This document shows, one piece after another, positions 1-8,194 of a stretch of 45,357 bases of DNA. Under the pieces are notes generated by a model. It ran no database searches. It saw nothing but the letters and a program-made list of their open reading frames with translations, and was not told the DNA's origin. The DNA comes from Psychrobacillus lasiicapitis. Lineage in GTDB: Bacteria; Bacillota; Bacilli; Bacillales_A; Planococcaceae. Each line of letters begins with the position of its first letter. Within the stretch, counting starts at the first letter, position 1. A program made the position numbers and the translations under genes. The stretch is taken from the NCBI RefSeq assembly GCF_006861795.1, contig NZ_VDGH01000013.1, forward strand, positions 1-45,357, in the 5' to 3' direction.

Positions 1-122
1 GGATGGGCTCTATGGCACCATAGTTCATCGACCTTCCTCTCCCAGCCGTAGTATCCTATACCCAGGTTTTCACATTTTCATTCTCTGTGGTGTAGCGCTG
101 ATTTTGCGCTACATGGATGGCT
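1..122 (-). mobile_element. IS110-family element, upstream (leader) end only
   Basis: The first 127 bases are identical to 32786-32912, the end of the complete IS110 copy that lies upstream of its transposase. The match stops at base 128, just after CTAACGG. This is therefore the leader end of a second copy whose transposase lies to the left of the window. It includes the hairpin GTAGCGC...GCGCTAC near 93-113. The element ends at a CT dinucleotide (121-122), followed by a copy of the intergenic repeat. Confidence 0.85.
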
Positions 123-197
123 AACGGTATGCTTTAGTAAAGTTCATAGGGTTCTTAGGCAAATCTTTTTTCTTATTAACAAAAGTGGCAGGTTAGA
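121..197 (+). repeat. Intergenic repeat, copy 1 (diverged)
   Basis: Starts ctaacggtatgctttag, then has the typical cttttttcttatt core and ends gtggcaggttag, matching both halves of the repeat found elsewhere in the window. It abuts the IS110 leader end, so the insertion lies at the left edge of this repeat. Confidence 0.7.
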
Positions 198-630
198 TGA
201 GGGATTTTAAGAGTAACAAAATAATATACTTTTTTTCTGTAGAACAATGATTCAAAAAAACCTAGCATTTAGCGGGGTTTTTTTATTGGAGAGATGCAAG
301 TAATATTAATTAGTCGAATGAGCATGGATGACAGAGGGAAACAAATGAGATTATAATTATCTAGAAAATCTTTAAAAACAGTATCTAAATAGGTTTTGAT
401 AAATGAAGCTTTTCCTCCTGATTGTTTAAGCTTTGTTTATTATATTCTTCTTAAATTACTAACATTAAATACGTACTAGTTGGAAGTAACTTCCCGGAAA
501 ACAAAATTTTATAGTGTCCCTGTGTCAGAAACTTTCATGTTAATTCAAATAAACATGAAAGTCGTGAATTTCACGCTTTTTTCTGACATAGGTACATATT
601 ACAAAACCATAGTCATTTCAAACAATCCCC
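198..630. other. Non-coding region downstream of the MFS gene
   Basis: No convincing gene. A terminator-like sequence (AAAAAACC...GGGGTTTTTT) lies at about 250-282. From about 274 the sequence is homologous to the stretch starting at 19525, marking the left edge of the ArsR/MFS duplication. The last part holds the three-way-junction-like structure listed separately. A 70-codon open frame at 480-692 overlaps that structure and the MFS gene and is not supported. Confidence 0.6.
521..590 (-). terminator. Branched RNA structure at the 3' end of MFS copy 1
   Basis: Outer stem TGTCAGAAA/TTTCTGACA encloses two inner hairpins, CTTTCATGTT/AACATGAAAG and CGTGAA/TTCACG. Together they form a three-way junction just past the MFS stop. 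The same arrangement is kept behind the second MFS copy (19748-19817) despite base changes. There is no clean U-tract, so it may be a 3'-end stabiliser or processing structure rather than a classical terminator. Confidence 0.5.
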
Positions 631-1857
631 TTAAACAACCGCTTCTTCACTGCTTTGTCTGTTATAAACTATTAATCCCATTACGCCGCTGAGGAATAGC
701 AAAGTGGAAGCTAAAACAAAAACAAACGCATAGGGAATGGTTTCCGACAGCCAGCCTGTCAACAACTGAGAGATGGGAACTGCCCCGAAAGCCGCTAGCG
801 AAACGATACTCATCGTTCTGCCGAGCCTTGCCCTTGGAACATGGGCCTGAATCTTTGAAATGATGATGACACTTGATATACCATTCAAAATCCCTATGGC
901 CGCTAAAGATAGCAACACGACCCATATGGAAGGAATAGCTACCAAAAACAAGAGCAGTCCCTGTATAAGTTCAAGCCAGTAAAACGAACGAAGTGTTTTA
1001 TATTTTGGGTGTAATTTGGTGACAAACATCATGCCTATGACCGAACCAGCTCCAAAGGCAGCCAAGACAAATCCCATCTGTGAAGGTGCCAGATCGAAGC
1101 TTTCCTTTGAATATAGCGGTAATGCGATCTGCATTGGACCGACTACTACCAGTCCCCCCACTAAATTTACCAACAGTACGGTACGGAGCCACTTGGTTGT
1201 CCACACTTGCTGAAACCCTTCCACGAAATCTTTCACAATACGCGAGTCTTTCACTTTAGGTGAGTTTTCCTTGTTAACGCTGACCATAATCCCGGTGATA
1301 GCGCCAATCAAATAAGACATGGCATTTATGAGAAAACCAGCCTCTATTCCGTAGAGCCCCACCACTAATCCAGCAAGAGGAGGACCAATGAAGATGGCGG
1401 TTTGAGAGATTGATTGAACCCATGCATTGGCATTTTCTAAATCCCTTGTTTCTACGATGGAAGGAACAATGGTATTAAATGCCGGATAGAAAAAGCCGCT
1501 TGCCACACCAGATAAAGAAAGTAAGAGGTAAAGCAGTGGAAATGACAAGGCATCAAAGAATAAAAATGAAATCAAAACGGTCAAAATCACAAACCGAGCG
1601 AAGTCTGAAATCCAAATAACCTGTTTCGCACTTAACCGATCAACTGCAACGCCTCCCACCAGCAATAGAAGAATGCGGGGAAAGACCGAGAAGAATAGGG
1701 AAAGAGCCATTTGGCTGCTGCTTCCACCCATCTCAAAAATCAAGTAAATCAGGGTGATCTGCTGGAATCCATCTCCTATTGTCGAGAAGGACTGACCAAA
1801 GAAAAAATAAGTGAAATTCTTATTGGAGAAGAGGCTGTTTTTAAATAGTCTTCTCAT
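631..1857 (-). CDS. MFS-type multidrug/solute exporter, copy 1
   Basis: A 408-residue protein of the major facilitator superfamily, of the drug- or siderophore-exporter type. It has about 12 hydrophobic segments, the family loop motif GGVAVDRLSAKQV at residues 68-80, and a polar central loop near 200-215. Presumed plasma-membrane proton-coupled efflux; the substrate cannot be read from sequence. The ATG at 1857 overlaps the stop of the upstream ArsR-type gene by four bases (ATGA), so the two are translationally coupled. The copy at 19858-21084 differs at 13 residues by my count. The regulator directly upstream suggests substrate- or stress-responsive expression. Confidence 0.88.
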   Translation of the reverse strand: MRRLFKNSLFSNKNFTYFFFGQSFSTIGDGFQQITLIYLIFEMGGSSSQMALSLFFSVFPRILLLLVGGVAVDRLSAKQVIWISDFARFVILTVLISFLFFDALSFPLLYLLLSLSGVASGFFYPAFNTIVPSIVETRDLENANAWVQSISQTAIFIGPPLAGLVVGLYGIEAGFLINAMSYLIGAITGIMVSVNKENSPKVKDSRIVKDFVEGFQQVWTTKWLRTVLLVNLVGGLVVVGPMQIALPLYSKESFDLAPSQMGFVLAAFGAGSVIGMMFVTKLHPKYKTLRSFYWLELIQGLLLFLVAIPSIWVVLLSLAAIGILNGISSVIIISKIQAHVPRARLGRTMSIVSLAAFGAVPISQLLTGWLSETIPYAFVFVLASTLLFLSGVMGLIVYNRQSSEEAVV

Positions 1858-2429
1858 TGTTCTGTTTCTCTTCTCTTAGATTTTGGAGAAACTGGATGAA
1901 AAAAACTGCTGAGCGTGTAGAATTTCCGATTATCTGTAGGTGCTCGTTTCATGGAAGAATTATTCATAATTTGATCGATAGCAGATAAATGCTTCTTAAT
2001 AGAAGCTATTTCTTCGTCTGTTAACCACGCGTGTTCCTGAGTGATGAATGAGTTTGGAAGGAAACCTTCGTGATAATCGACACTTTCGATGAGATTCCGG
2101 TAAGTTTCATGAAAAGTAGATTCGTAGAGCATATGTTCATCGGATTTGGCCAATTCAAGAGAAGGAGAAAGTCGGAATGAACGGGCTGAAGCCGTATAAT
2201 ATTTTTCGATGATGGATCCTTTTACTTCTTCTCTTGTAAGTCGGATAATGCCAGCGTTCAGGAGTTCCTTTACGTGAAAGTGCACTTTAGGTGCAGACTC
2301 TTTGAGGGCGTTTGAAATTTCTTTATTTGTCATTTCATCAAACGAAAGAACGGTTAAAATACGTTGTCTTAACGGATGAGATAATGCGTGCAGCTGTTCA
2401 GTCGTTTCGATGATCATTTCATATTTCAT
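1854..2429 (-). CDS. ArsR-type winged-helix transcriptional regulator, copy 1
   Basis: 191 residues. The N-terminal winged helix-turn-helix (about 10-85) has the ArsR-like start LSHPLRQRIL and a recognition region TNKEISNALKESAPKVHFH. The C-terminal 100 residues form an undefined sensor region without the Cys pairs of metal-sensing ArsR proteins, so a non-metal ligand is more likely. It heads a two-gene operon with the MFS exporter (ATGA overlap) and probably represses it. The copy at 21081-21656 differs at 6 residues. An AT-rich near-palindrome centred on TTATCGATAA lies just upstream. Confidence 0.85.
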   Translation of the reverse strand: MKYEMIIETTEQLHALSHPLRQRILTVLSFDEMTNKEISNALKESAPKVHFHVKELLNAGIIRLTREEVKGSIIEKYYTASARSFRLSPSLELAKSDEHMLYESTFHETYRNLIESVDYHEGFLPNSFITQEHAWLTDEEIASIKKHLSAIDQIMNNSSMKRAPTDNRKFYTLSSFFHPVSPKSKRRETEQ

Positions 2430-2461
2430 GTTTTAGTCTCCTTTGAGTTTCTCATATAATA

Positions 2462-2490
2462 AAATTATATTTATCGATAAATTATAATTT
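2462..2490. promoter_or_regulatory. Candidate operator of ArsR/MFS operon, copy 1
   Basis: AT-rich near-palindrome ATTATATTTATCGATAAATT followed by ATAAT, centred on TATCGATA. It lies about 35 bases upstream of the regulator start. The TTTATCGATAAATTATAAT core is kept in front of the second copy (near 21690-21712) although flanking bases differ. That conservation is the main support for an operator; binding is inferred. Confidence 0.5.
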
Positions 2491-2610
2491 ATTAAAGAAA
2501 TTATAAATCACCTTTTTTAAAATTGCAATATACACATCTAAAGTTTTAGGTTAGAAGCTGGGATAAACTAAGGACTGTTTCTCATAAATTTTATTCTAAA
2601 AAGAATCGAG

Positions 2611-2685
2611 CCTTTTGATATTTAAGAAAGAATCATTTAAAAATGATAGCAGAGTCACGTTTTCTAATGAGGGAATATCAAAAGG
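2611..2685. repeat. 12-bp inverted repeat of unknown origin
   Basis: CCTTTTGATATT at 2611-2622 is the exact reverse complement of AATATCAAAAGG at 2674-2685. It encloses about 50 AT-rich bases with no ORF. It sits beside the broken end of the glutathione peroxidase remnant, so it may mark the mobile sequence or deletion that truncated that gene. Confidence 0.4.
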
Positions 2686-2882
2686 GAAAAGCAATGCTGA
2701 TCAGCAAGGCCATTCCCTCTTTTTATCTGTATGAGTTTACTTTTATAAACGGTTATATTTTCGATATTAAGTAGCTGACATTGACTTGCGGTGTTGCAAA
2801 TTAGCATTACTTTATCTTTATAAGTTTGCATTGAGAAGAATATCTCCATTAGGCTTCTGCACTAAATAATTATAAATACCCA
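2664..2882 (-). pseudogene. Glutathione peroxidase remnant
   Basis: Reads from an ATG at 2882 behind a good ribosome site (GGAGG) as MGIYNYLVQKPNGDILL. It then needs a one-base shift to continue as MQTYKDKVMLICNTASQC, the conserved start of thiol/glutathione peroxidases (family pattern KVLLIVNTASKCG). After the active-site Cys the similarity stops and the rest is unrelated. The gene therefore has a frameshift and a large 3' deletion. The 61-codon open frame inside it is not a functional gene. Confidence 0.7.
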
Positions 2883-3114
2883 TTAAATAACCTCCATTTA
2901 TAGAAATATTAGTATACAGATTTGTTAGCACGGATTGGCTGTTCATCATCCAAATACAAGTGTTTTACAAGTCGAACAATATATAAAAAATCTTGAAAAG
3001 AAACTGTAACAAGATTATAAAAAATTGCCATTTTCAAGGATCGTATCAGAAGTTATTACATCGTACATAGAAAAAACCCACTCTTAGGTATTTGAATAGT
3101 TTTTTCTATTGCAT

Positions 3115-3467
3115 CTATTTCTCGGCTACTCCATTCAGTTGATGTAAAAGGTACATGATTCTTTCTTTTATTTCATCCAATTCCTTTTTATTCATGCCAG
3201 TTGCGTAGAATAAGGATTGCGGAACACACGATGCCTTCTCCTGTAGTACTTTGCCAGCTTGCGTAATATAAATGTTCATGACGCGTTCGTCCACTGTGTC
3301 ACGGCGACGCTCGATGAGACCCGCAGTTTCCATACGTCTGAGTAGTGAAGAAAGTGTACCAGTTATCAAGATTAAGCACTTCACCCAGCTCTTTAATTGT
3401 TCTTTGTGGCTTCTCCCACAGGGTAACTAAGACTAGATACTGAGGATAAGTGAGCTGAAGTTTATCT
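3115..3467 (-). pseudogene. OhrR/MarR-family regulator remnant
   Basis: Closely matches the intact OhrR-type gene at 22868-23317 from its C-terminus back to about residue 50. It includes the wing sequence RRRDTVDERVMNI and the KKELDEI helix. A one-base insertion near 3363 (gtaccagttatcaag versus gtacctgtatcaag) breaks the frame. The N-terminal part with the peroxidatic Cys is missing, because homology stops near 3467. It is therefore a dead paralogue. Together with the ArsR/MFS pair it forms a decayed version of the 19525-23317 block. Confidence 0.8.
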
Positions 3468-3590
3468 TTGAAAATGTACTTTATTAATCATTTTTCCTTC
3501 CATCATTAAACGAATAAATTGCATTAGATTTTCATTTTTAATTTTGTAGCTCAAACATTGTTGGCTATTTAATTTGGGAAAAAAAGGACG

Positions 3591-3650
3591 TTGACACCTC
3601 CATCCTACAAGTGTAGTCTATAACAAGATTACACTTGTAGGATGGAGGAA
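3591..3650 (+). promoter_or_regulatory. Promoter and BlaI-type operator of the blaI-blaR1-like operon
   Basis: A TTGACA -35 box (3591-3596) is followed by a perfect 19-bp inverted repeat. Left arm cctccatcctacaagtgta and right arm tacacttgtaggatggagg are separated by 14 bases. The inner TACA...TGTA halves match the BlaI/MecI recognition pattern. The right arm also contains the GGATGGAGG ribosome site, so repressor binding and RNA folding could both block expression. Autoregulation by the downstream BlaI-like protein is inferred from family knowledge. Confidence 0.75.
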
Positions 3651-3654
3651 CAAG

Positions 3655-4035
3655 ATGAAGAAAGCAGAGTGCAAAATATCTGATGCAGAATGGATAGTAA
3701 TGAAGGTGTTATGGGAAGAAGCTCCATTAACTTCTGCGATGATAGTAGAGGCAGTAAGTTCTAATAAGAATTGGAGTCCGAAAACAATTCATTCATTAAT
3801 AAGTAGACTGGTAAAAAAAGGTGCTTTAGGTGTGAATAAGGAGAAGTCTCTTTATGAGTATTATCCTTTAGTAGATAAAAGAGACTGTATGTTAGATGAA
3901 ACAAGATCGTTTATTCAAAAGGTATACGATGGTTCGATCCACCTTATGCTCGCCAATTTTATAAAGGAAGAGAAAATTTCTGAGAAGGAAATAGAAGAAC
4001 TGGAACGATTGCTTAATAAAAAAAATAACAAGTAA
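3655..4035 (+). CDS. BlaI/MecI-family transcriptional repressor
   Basis: 126 residues, the usual BlaI/MecI length. The winged helix (about 5-75) opens with the family signature ISDAEWIVMKVLW and continues with LTSAMIVEAV and WSPKTIHSLISRLVKKG. The C-terminal part is the dimerisation and cleavage region. Proteins of this family repress a promoter until cleaved in response to the partner membrane protease. The partner gene starts 17 bases downstream. GGAGG lies within the operator arm. No beta-lactamase gene is present, so the regulon is probably cell-wall related rather than resistance. Confidence 0.88.
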   Translation: MKKAECKISDAEWIVMKVLWEEAPLTSAMIVEAVSSNKNWSPKTIHSLISRLVKKGALGVNKEKSLYEYYPLVDKRDCMLDETRSFIQKVYDGSIHLMLANFIKEEKISEKEIEELERLLNKKNNK

Positions 4036-4052
4036 AAGGCAGGTAATGATGT

Positions 4053-5801
4053 ATGGTTTTATCTGCAATATTTAAAGAAGTATTATTACTTTCACTTATG
4101 GGCAGTATTTTAGCATTAGGGATATTAGGTATTAAGGCTATTTTTAGACAAAGACTTAGTGCAAAGCTTCATTATTATATTTGGATTCTGCTTGTACTTA
4201 GGCTAATACTGCCAATAGACATTCAAAGTCATTTAAGCTTTATGAATTTTATTCCAATTGAACAAAAGGAACTTGATCCTCACTTTATAGCAGAACATTA
4301 TGTTCCTAACATAATACCAAACAATACTATCACAACCGAAAATCCACCTTCTATAGAAGATAGTAACGCATTAGCTGATCCGGGTATTATAGGCGCTATT
4401 TTTAGTTTTGATACTGCAGCGGTGCTGTGGATAATAGGGGTTTCATCACTTTTACTCTATATTTTAAGCGTAAATATCTTGATGATGGCTAAATTAAAAA
4501 AATGTTCAGTCTGTGAAAGAGAAGACTTAATTAAAATTTTAGAAGCAGAAAAATCAAAGCTTAAAATTAATTCGAAGATAAAAATTATTTATAGTAATTA
4601 TTCGAAATCGCCAGCAGTTTATGGGTTGATCCGTCCTAAAATTATTATTCCAGACGAGCTTATAAACAAATTAACTTCGGAAGAGTTTAGGTTTGTATTA
4701 AGCCATGAATTAACTCATATTAAAAACAAGGATTTAGTGGTAAACACCTTACTTATGATTGTTAAAGCAATCTATTGGTTCAACCCCTTAATCTGGTATT
4801 CACTTAATCAGGTAAAACAAGACTGTGAAGTGGCTTGTGATGCGTCTGTCATCAGTACTTTAAAGACAGAAGAAGTCAAAAAATACGGCGAGACAATAAT
4901 CAATATGCTTAGATTATTCTCAGAAAAAAGGAATACTACCGGTACATTAGGATATGCAAATAAATACAGTAAAAGGAGAATAGTCATGATTACACAATTT
5001 AAAAAAAGTTCGGCAATATGTGCAGTTTTAGCTGTATCTCTTACAATTATGGTAGGCTGCTCAAGCACCATTAAACCAGGCACCTCAGAGGATATCCCAA
5101 ATGAAGATAGTGGCACAAATAGTTCTACTCCATCAGAAGAAATAACCTTACAAGATGAAGCACCACAAGGCAATGCAACTCAAGATAATGCAAATCAAGC
5201 AACTCAAAACGATACATCCCAAGACAATACAAGCCAAGCGTCACAAAACAGTGCAAAACAAAATAACAATACAAACCAAGGTGAAGCATCGAAAAACAAT
5301 ACCTCTGCTTTATCGTCTAATGGGGATACTCAGCGGAAACTTCTTTCAAGTATCATGCAATTGGCAAAGCAGGGTAAAATCATCAACTCAGAGTTTCCTG
5401 TTAAAACAACCGTTATAGAAGACGTAGAGAAAAAACTAGGAAAAGCGGAAAAGGTTGATTGGGTACCTAATGCGAAAGGAAATTATGCTGTATTTTCAAA
5501 ATACAATGTGGTATTTGGTTTCAACAAAGGATCACGGGTTTTTGAGGCGAGATCGTTTGATAAGAAATTAAATGAATTATCACTTTCTATGGTGAAGAAA
5601 GAATTTGGAACTCCAGATTATGATGTAAAAAGTAATGGTGAGGAAATTATAGGGTATGTTGCAAGCTCTGATTTCAAGATTTTGTTAGTATTTCCTAAGT
5701 CTTCAAACAGTAATCCAGACCCGGTAATGGACCACTACTCCGTGTTTTACCCTAAGGGGACAGTTAATAATATGTCGAATGATCCGGGAAGACAATGGTA
5801 A
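4053..5801 (+). CDS. BlaR1/MecR1-type M56 membrane metalloprotease with C-terminal DUF4309-like domain
   Basis: 582 residues. Membrane helices lie near 8-30, 40-56, 112-145 and 318-337. The cytoplasmic M56 zinc-protease domain carries HELTH at 218-222 and the downstream CEVACDASV ligand region at 258-266. After the last helix, a Gln/Asn/Thr-rich linker (about 345-430) leads to an extracellular domain (about 435-575) of the DUF4309 type. It replaces the penicillin-binding domain of true BlaR1. The role is probably to sense an envelope signal and cleave the BlaI-like repressor. It forms an operon with that gene. The next gene carries a similar outer domain. The low-complexity linker repeats QDN/QN units. 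Confidence 0.82.
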   Translation: MVLSAIFKEVLLLSLMGSILALGILGIKAIFRQRLSAKLHYYIWILLVLRLILPIDIQSHLSFMNFIPIEQKELDPHFIAEHYVPNIIPNNTITTENPPSIEDSNALADPGIIGAIFSFDTAAVLWIIGVSSLLLYILSVNILMMAKLKKCSVCEREDLIKILEAEKSKLKINSKIKIIYSNYSKSPAVYGLIRPKIIIPDELINKLTSEEFRFVLSHELTHIKNKDLVVNTLLMIVKAIYWFNPLIWYSLNQVKQDCEVACDASVISTLKTEEVKKYGETIINMLRLFSEKRNTTGTLGYANKYSKRRIVMITQFKKSSAICAVLAVSLTIMVGCSSTIKPGTSEDIPNEDSGTNSSTPSEEITLQDEAPQGNATQDNANQATQNDTSQDNTSQASQNSAKQNNNTNQGEASKNNTSALSSNGDTQRKLLSSIMQLAKQGKIINSEFPVKTTVIEDVEKKLGKAEKVDWVPNAKGNYAVFSKYNVVFGFNKGSRVFEARSFDKKLNELSLSMVKKEFGTPDYDVKSNGEEIIGYVASSDFKILLVFPKSSNSNPDPVMDHYSVFYPKGTVNNMSNDPGRQW

Positions 5802-6022
5802 TAAAATGTGAAGCGAAAAAGTAACCACACGTAACGAGCTTCTTTTACAGCGTAAACATTATAATTAACAACTAAAATAGAGGATGAATGGATGATTTCA
5901 TCCTCTGTAAATTACAGGCTTTATTGAGCCGATTTAACGCAATAGAAATAAAGATCAGAAACTGAATTCGAAAAATGTAAAAAAGATTATAATAGTTAAA
6001 GGCGAAAAGTTAGAAAGGAAAA
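5802..6022. other. Spacer between blaR1-like and GH3 genes
   Basis: Contains an AGAGGATGA/TCATCCTCT hairpin at 5879-5907 without a following U-tract, so it is at best a weak terminator or pause site. No promoter was obvious. Read-through from the blaI operon into the GH3 gene is possible. Confidence 0.4.
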
Positions 6023-6028
6023 TTGGAT

Positions 6029-7840
6029 ATGAAAAGACAACAAAGAAAATCACGAAATAAACAACGTATTTTTACGATTCCACTTTTAATTTTAGCCTTA
6101 ATTATTGGCGTTTATTATTATGCAATCAAAGAAAATAGTAGCGAACAGACGACGCAAGATAAAGAAAGTCCAATTATTACTCAACCTACCGGTAAAAATA
6201 TAGTGGATTCAAAGAATGATCTGAATTCAAATCTTGAGAAATTGGTAGAAGAAACTTTTTCCTTATCGAAGGAAGGCAAGGTTCCGAATATTCCCTTTGC
6301 TTCCGGTAAAACAGACTGGAAGGAAGTAAACAAAGAGTGGGGAAAATCAGACCATATTTCGGAAACTGCTAAAGGCAGGTATGAGGAATACAAAAGTCAT
6401 CATTCTACAATCGGCTATACCGATCAGACCGTAAATGATATACGTTCTTATGATTCTGAACTACAAAATATTTCTTTAAATGAAATTACGAAAATTGGTG
6501 GAGAACCCGATGCCATTCGATACTATAAAGATTCAACTGTTGACCAAATGATCCTTGTCTATCATGCAACGGCCTCTACTGACTTATTGTGGGTTTTACC
6601 AGTAAAAACAGAGTTGGAGCCAAATCCTAAAGTTGACCATATCTCACTCTATACACAGGTTGAAAAAACACCAAATCAGCAAGCCCAAGATGAAAAGAGC
6701 CCAAATCAACAAGCAGAAGTAGGGAAACACTCGAATCACCAAGAAAAAACCATTTCAGAAGTAATATCTAAAATGAGCTTAGAAGATAAAATTGGCCAGA
6801 TGATTCTTGCTGGGGTTTCCGGGACTACAATGGACGCAAATGCAAAAAAATTAATAGGCCAATTTCATGTCGGGGGAATTATTTTCTACAAATATAATTT
6901 TGACACCCCTTCACAAACAGTTCAACTTGTTAATCAGCTGAAAGCTAAAAATAGTTCGAGTCTTCCGCTTATACTAAGTGTTGATCAAGAGGGTGGACGT
7001 GTGACAAGATTGCCAGGTGGACTTGTAAACTTTCCACCAAATAAACAGATTGGACAAGTAAACAATCCTGATTTTTCTTATAAAGTCGGTACACTCTTAG
7101 GCCGTGAATTAAAAGAATTTGGTTTAAATCTCGATTTTGCACCTGTTCTTGATATTAACAGCAATCCAAATAACCCAGTAATCGGAGATCGATCATTTGG
7201 GAACAATCCAGAAATCGTAAGTAAACTTGGAATTCAAACGATGAAAGGGATACAGTCTCAAAACGTCATCACGACAATTAAGCATTTTCCTGGTCACGGA
7301 GATACATCAGTTGATTCTCATCTGGACCTTCCAATTGTAAATAAAAGCCTAAATCAACTTAAAGAACTAGAGTTAATCCCGTTTGAACGTGCGATTAATC
7401 AAGGAGCAGATGTTGTGATAGTGGCTCATATTTTATTGCCTCAATTAGATAAAACGAATCCAGGGACCATGTCAAAAGCTGTAATGACGAATCTTCTTAG
7501 AAAACAACTAGGCTTTACAGGTGTAATCATGACGGACGATATGACAATGGGAGCCATAACAGAACATTTTGATATTGGTAAAGCATCGGTAGAATCAGTT
7601 AAGGCAGGAAGCGATATTATTTTAGTAGGGCATGACTATAATAATGTTGTACAGATTATCTCCTCTTTAAAAGCTGCTGTTCAAAATGGGGAAATTTCCG
7701 AACAAAGATTAAATGAAAGTTTAGAGAGAATTATTCAACTAAAAAGGAAATATAGCATTAACGATACGAAAGTAGAAAATCCTAACATAAATGAAATAAA
7801 TAACTCCATCAATAGTCTTCTGAATAATTATTTACATTAA
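6029..7840 (+). CDS. GH3 beta-N-acetylhexosaminidase (NagZ-like) with N-terminal DUF4309-like domain
   Basis: 603 residues from the ATG at 6029, chosen because AGAAAGGA lies 9 bases upstream; a TTG six bases earlier is too close. A signal-anchor helix at about 14-33 is followed by a DUF4309-like domain (about 55-215), a Gln/Asn-rich linker and a full GH3 catalytic domain (about 240-585). The GH3 domain has DQEGGRVTRLPGG and the NagZ His/Asp signature KHFPGHGDTSVDSH. It is expected to remove N-acetylglucosamine from cell-wall fragments outside the membrane. The shared outer domain with the upstream BlaR1-like sensor suggests both act on the same wall-derived ligand. Confidence 0.88.
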   Translation: MKRQQRKSRNKQRIFTIPLLILALIIGVYYYAIKENSSEQTTQDKESPIITQPTGKNIVDSKNDLNSNLEKLVEETFSLSKEGKVPNIPFASGKTDWKEVNKEWGKSDHISETAKGRYEEYKSHHSTIGYTDQTVNDIRSYDSELQNISLNEITKIGGEPDAIRYYKDSTVDQMILVYHATASTDLLWVLPVKTELEPNPKVDHISLYTQVEKTPNQQAQDEKSPNQQAEVGKHSNHQEKTISEVISKMSLEDKIGQMILAGVSGTTMDANAKKLIGQFHVGGIIFYKYNFDTPSQTVQLVNQLKAKNSSSLPLILSVDQEGGRVTRLPGGLVNFPPNKQIGQVNNPDFSYKVGTLLGRELKEFGLNLDFAPVLDINSNPNNPVIGDRSFGNNPEIVSKLGIQTMKGIQSQNVITTIKHFPGHGDTSVDSHLDLPIVNKSLNQLKELELIPFERAINQGADVVIVAHILLPQLDKTNPGTMSKAVMTNLLRKQLGFTGVIMTDDMTMGAITEHFDIGKASVESVKAGSDIILVGHDYNNVVQIISSLKAAVQNGEISEQRLNESLERIIQLKRKYSINDTKVENPNINEINNSINSLLNNYLH

Positions 7841-7900
7841 TTATTAATATTGGTGGTTAACCTTATAACTCGAACGGGTGTGTAGTTGAATAATTAAATA

Positions 7901-7947
7901 AAGGACCATACATATTAGACTTATCTAAAATGTGTGGTCCTTTTATT
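7901..7947 (+). terminator. Rho-independent terminator after the GH3 gene
   Basis: Stem AAGGACCATACA (7901-7912) pairs with TGTGTGGTCCTT (7931-7942), followed by TTTTATT. The right half of this hairpin is duplicated at 8703 onwards without its left half. Confidence 0.8.
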
Positions 7948-8168
7948 ATCAACCCTATTGACGCCTAACCTAAATATAACATTGGTTGTACCCATATATG
8001 CACGATGCTGATAAGGACGGTATGGTAGGTGAGTAAGCCCTAGAAGATAAAATAATAGAGTTAATTGATAAGAATGAAAATGAATTTTCTTTTATAAAAT
8101 AATAATTGTAAAATATTACACTTAGACTATGGGTGCTTTAGTTCAATAAGGAGTAAAGCCTTTTTTCT
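7914..8168 (+). repeat. Direct duplication, copy A (about 250 bp)
   Basis: From attagac in the terminator loop through the intergenic repeat start, this stretch repeats at 8703-8955 with scattered substitutions and small indels. It holds the degenerate tail of a small coding sequence: a one-base deletion relative to copy B destroys the frame at about 8037. The right end of copy A is the intergenic repeat at 8126. Confidence 0.8.
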
Positions 8169-8194
8169 TATTGAACTAAAGCGGCAGTTTAGTT
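8126..8194 (+). repeat. Intergenic repeat, copy 2
   Basis: Almost complete: actatgggtgctttagttc, then aaggagtaaagccttttttc, ttattgaactaaagcggcag and tttagtt. The outer right end is interrupted by the group II intron fragment starting GTGCG at 8195. Confidence 0.8.

Noticed and set aside
4808..5173. 121-codon antisense frame inside the BlaR1-like gene
   Set aside because: It is the mirror of strong coding sequence, with no ribosome site and no recognisable domain.
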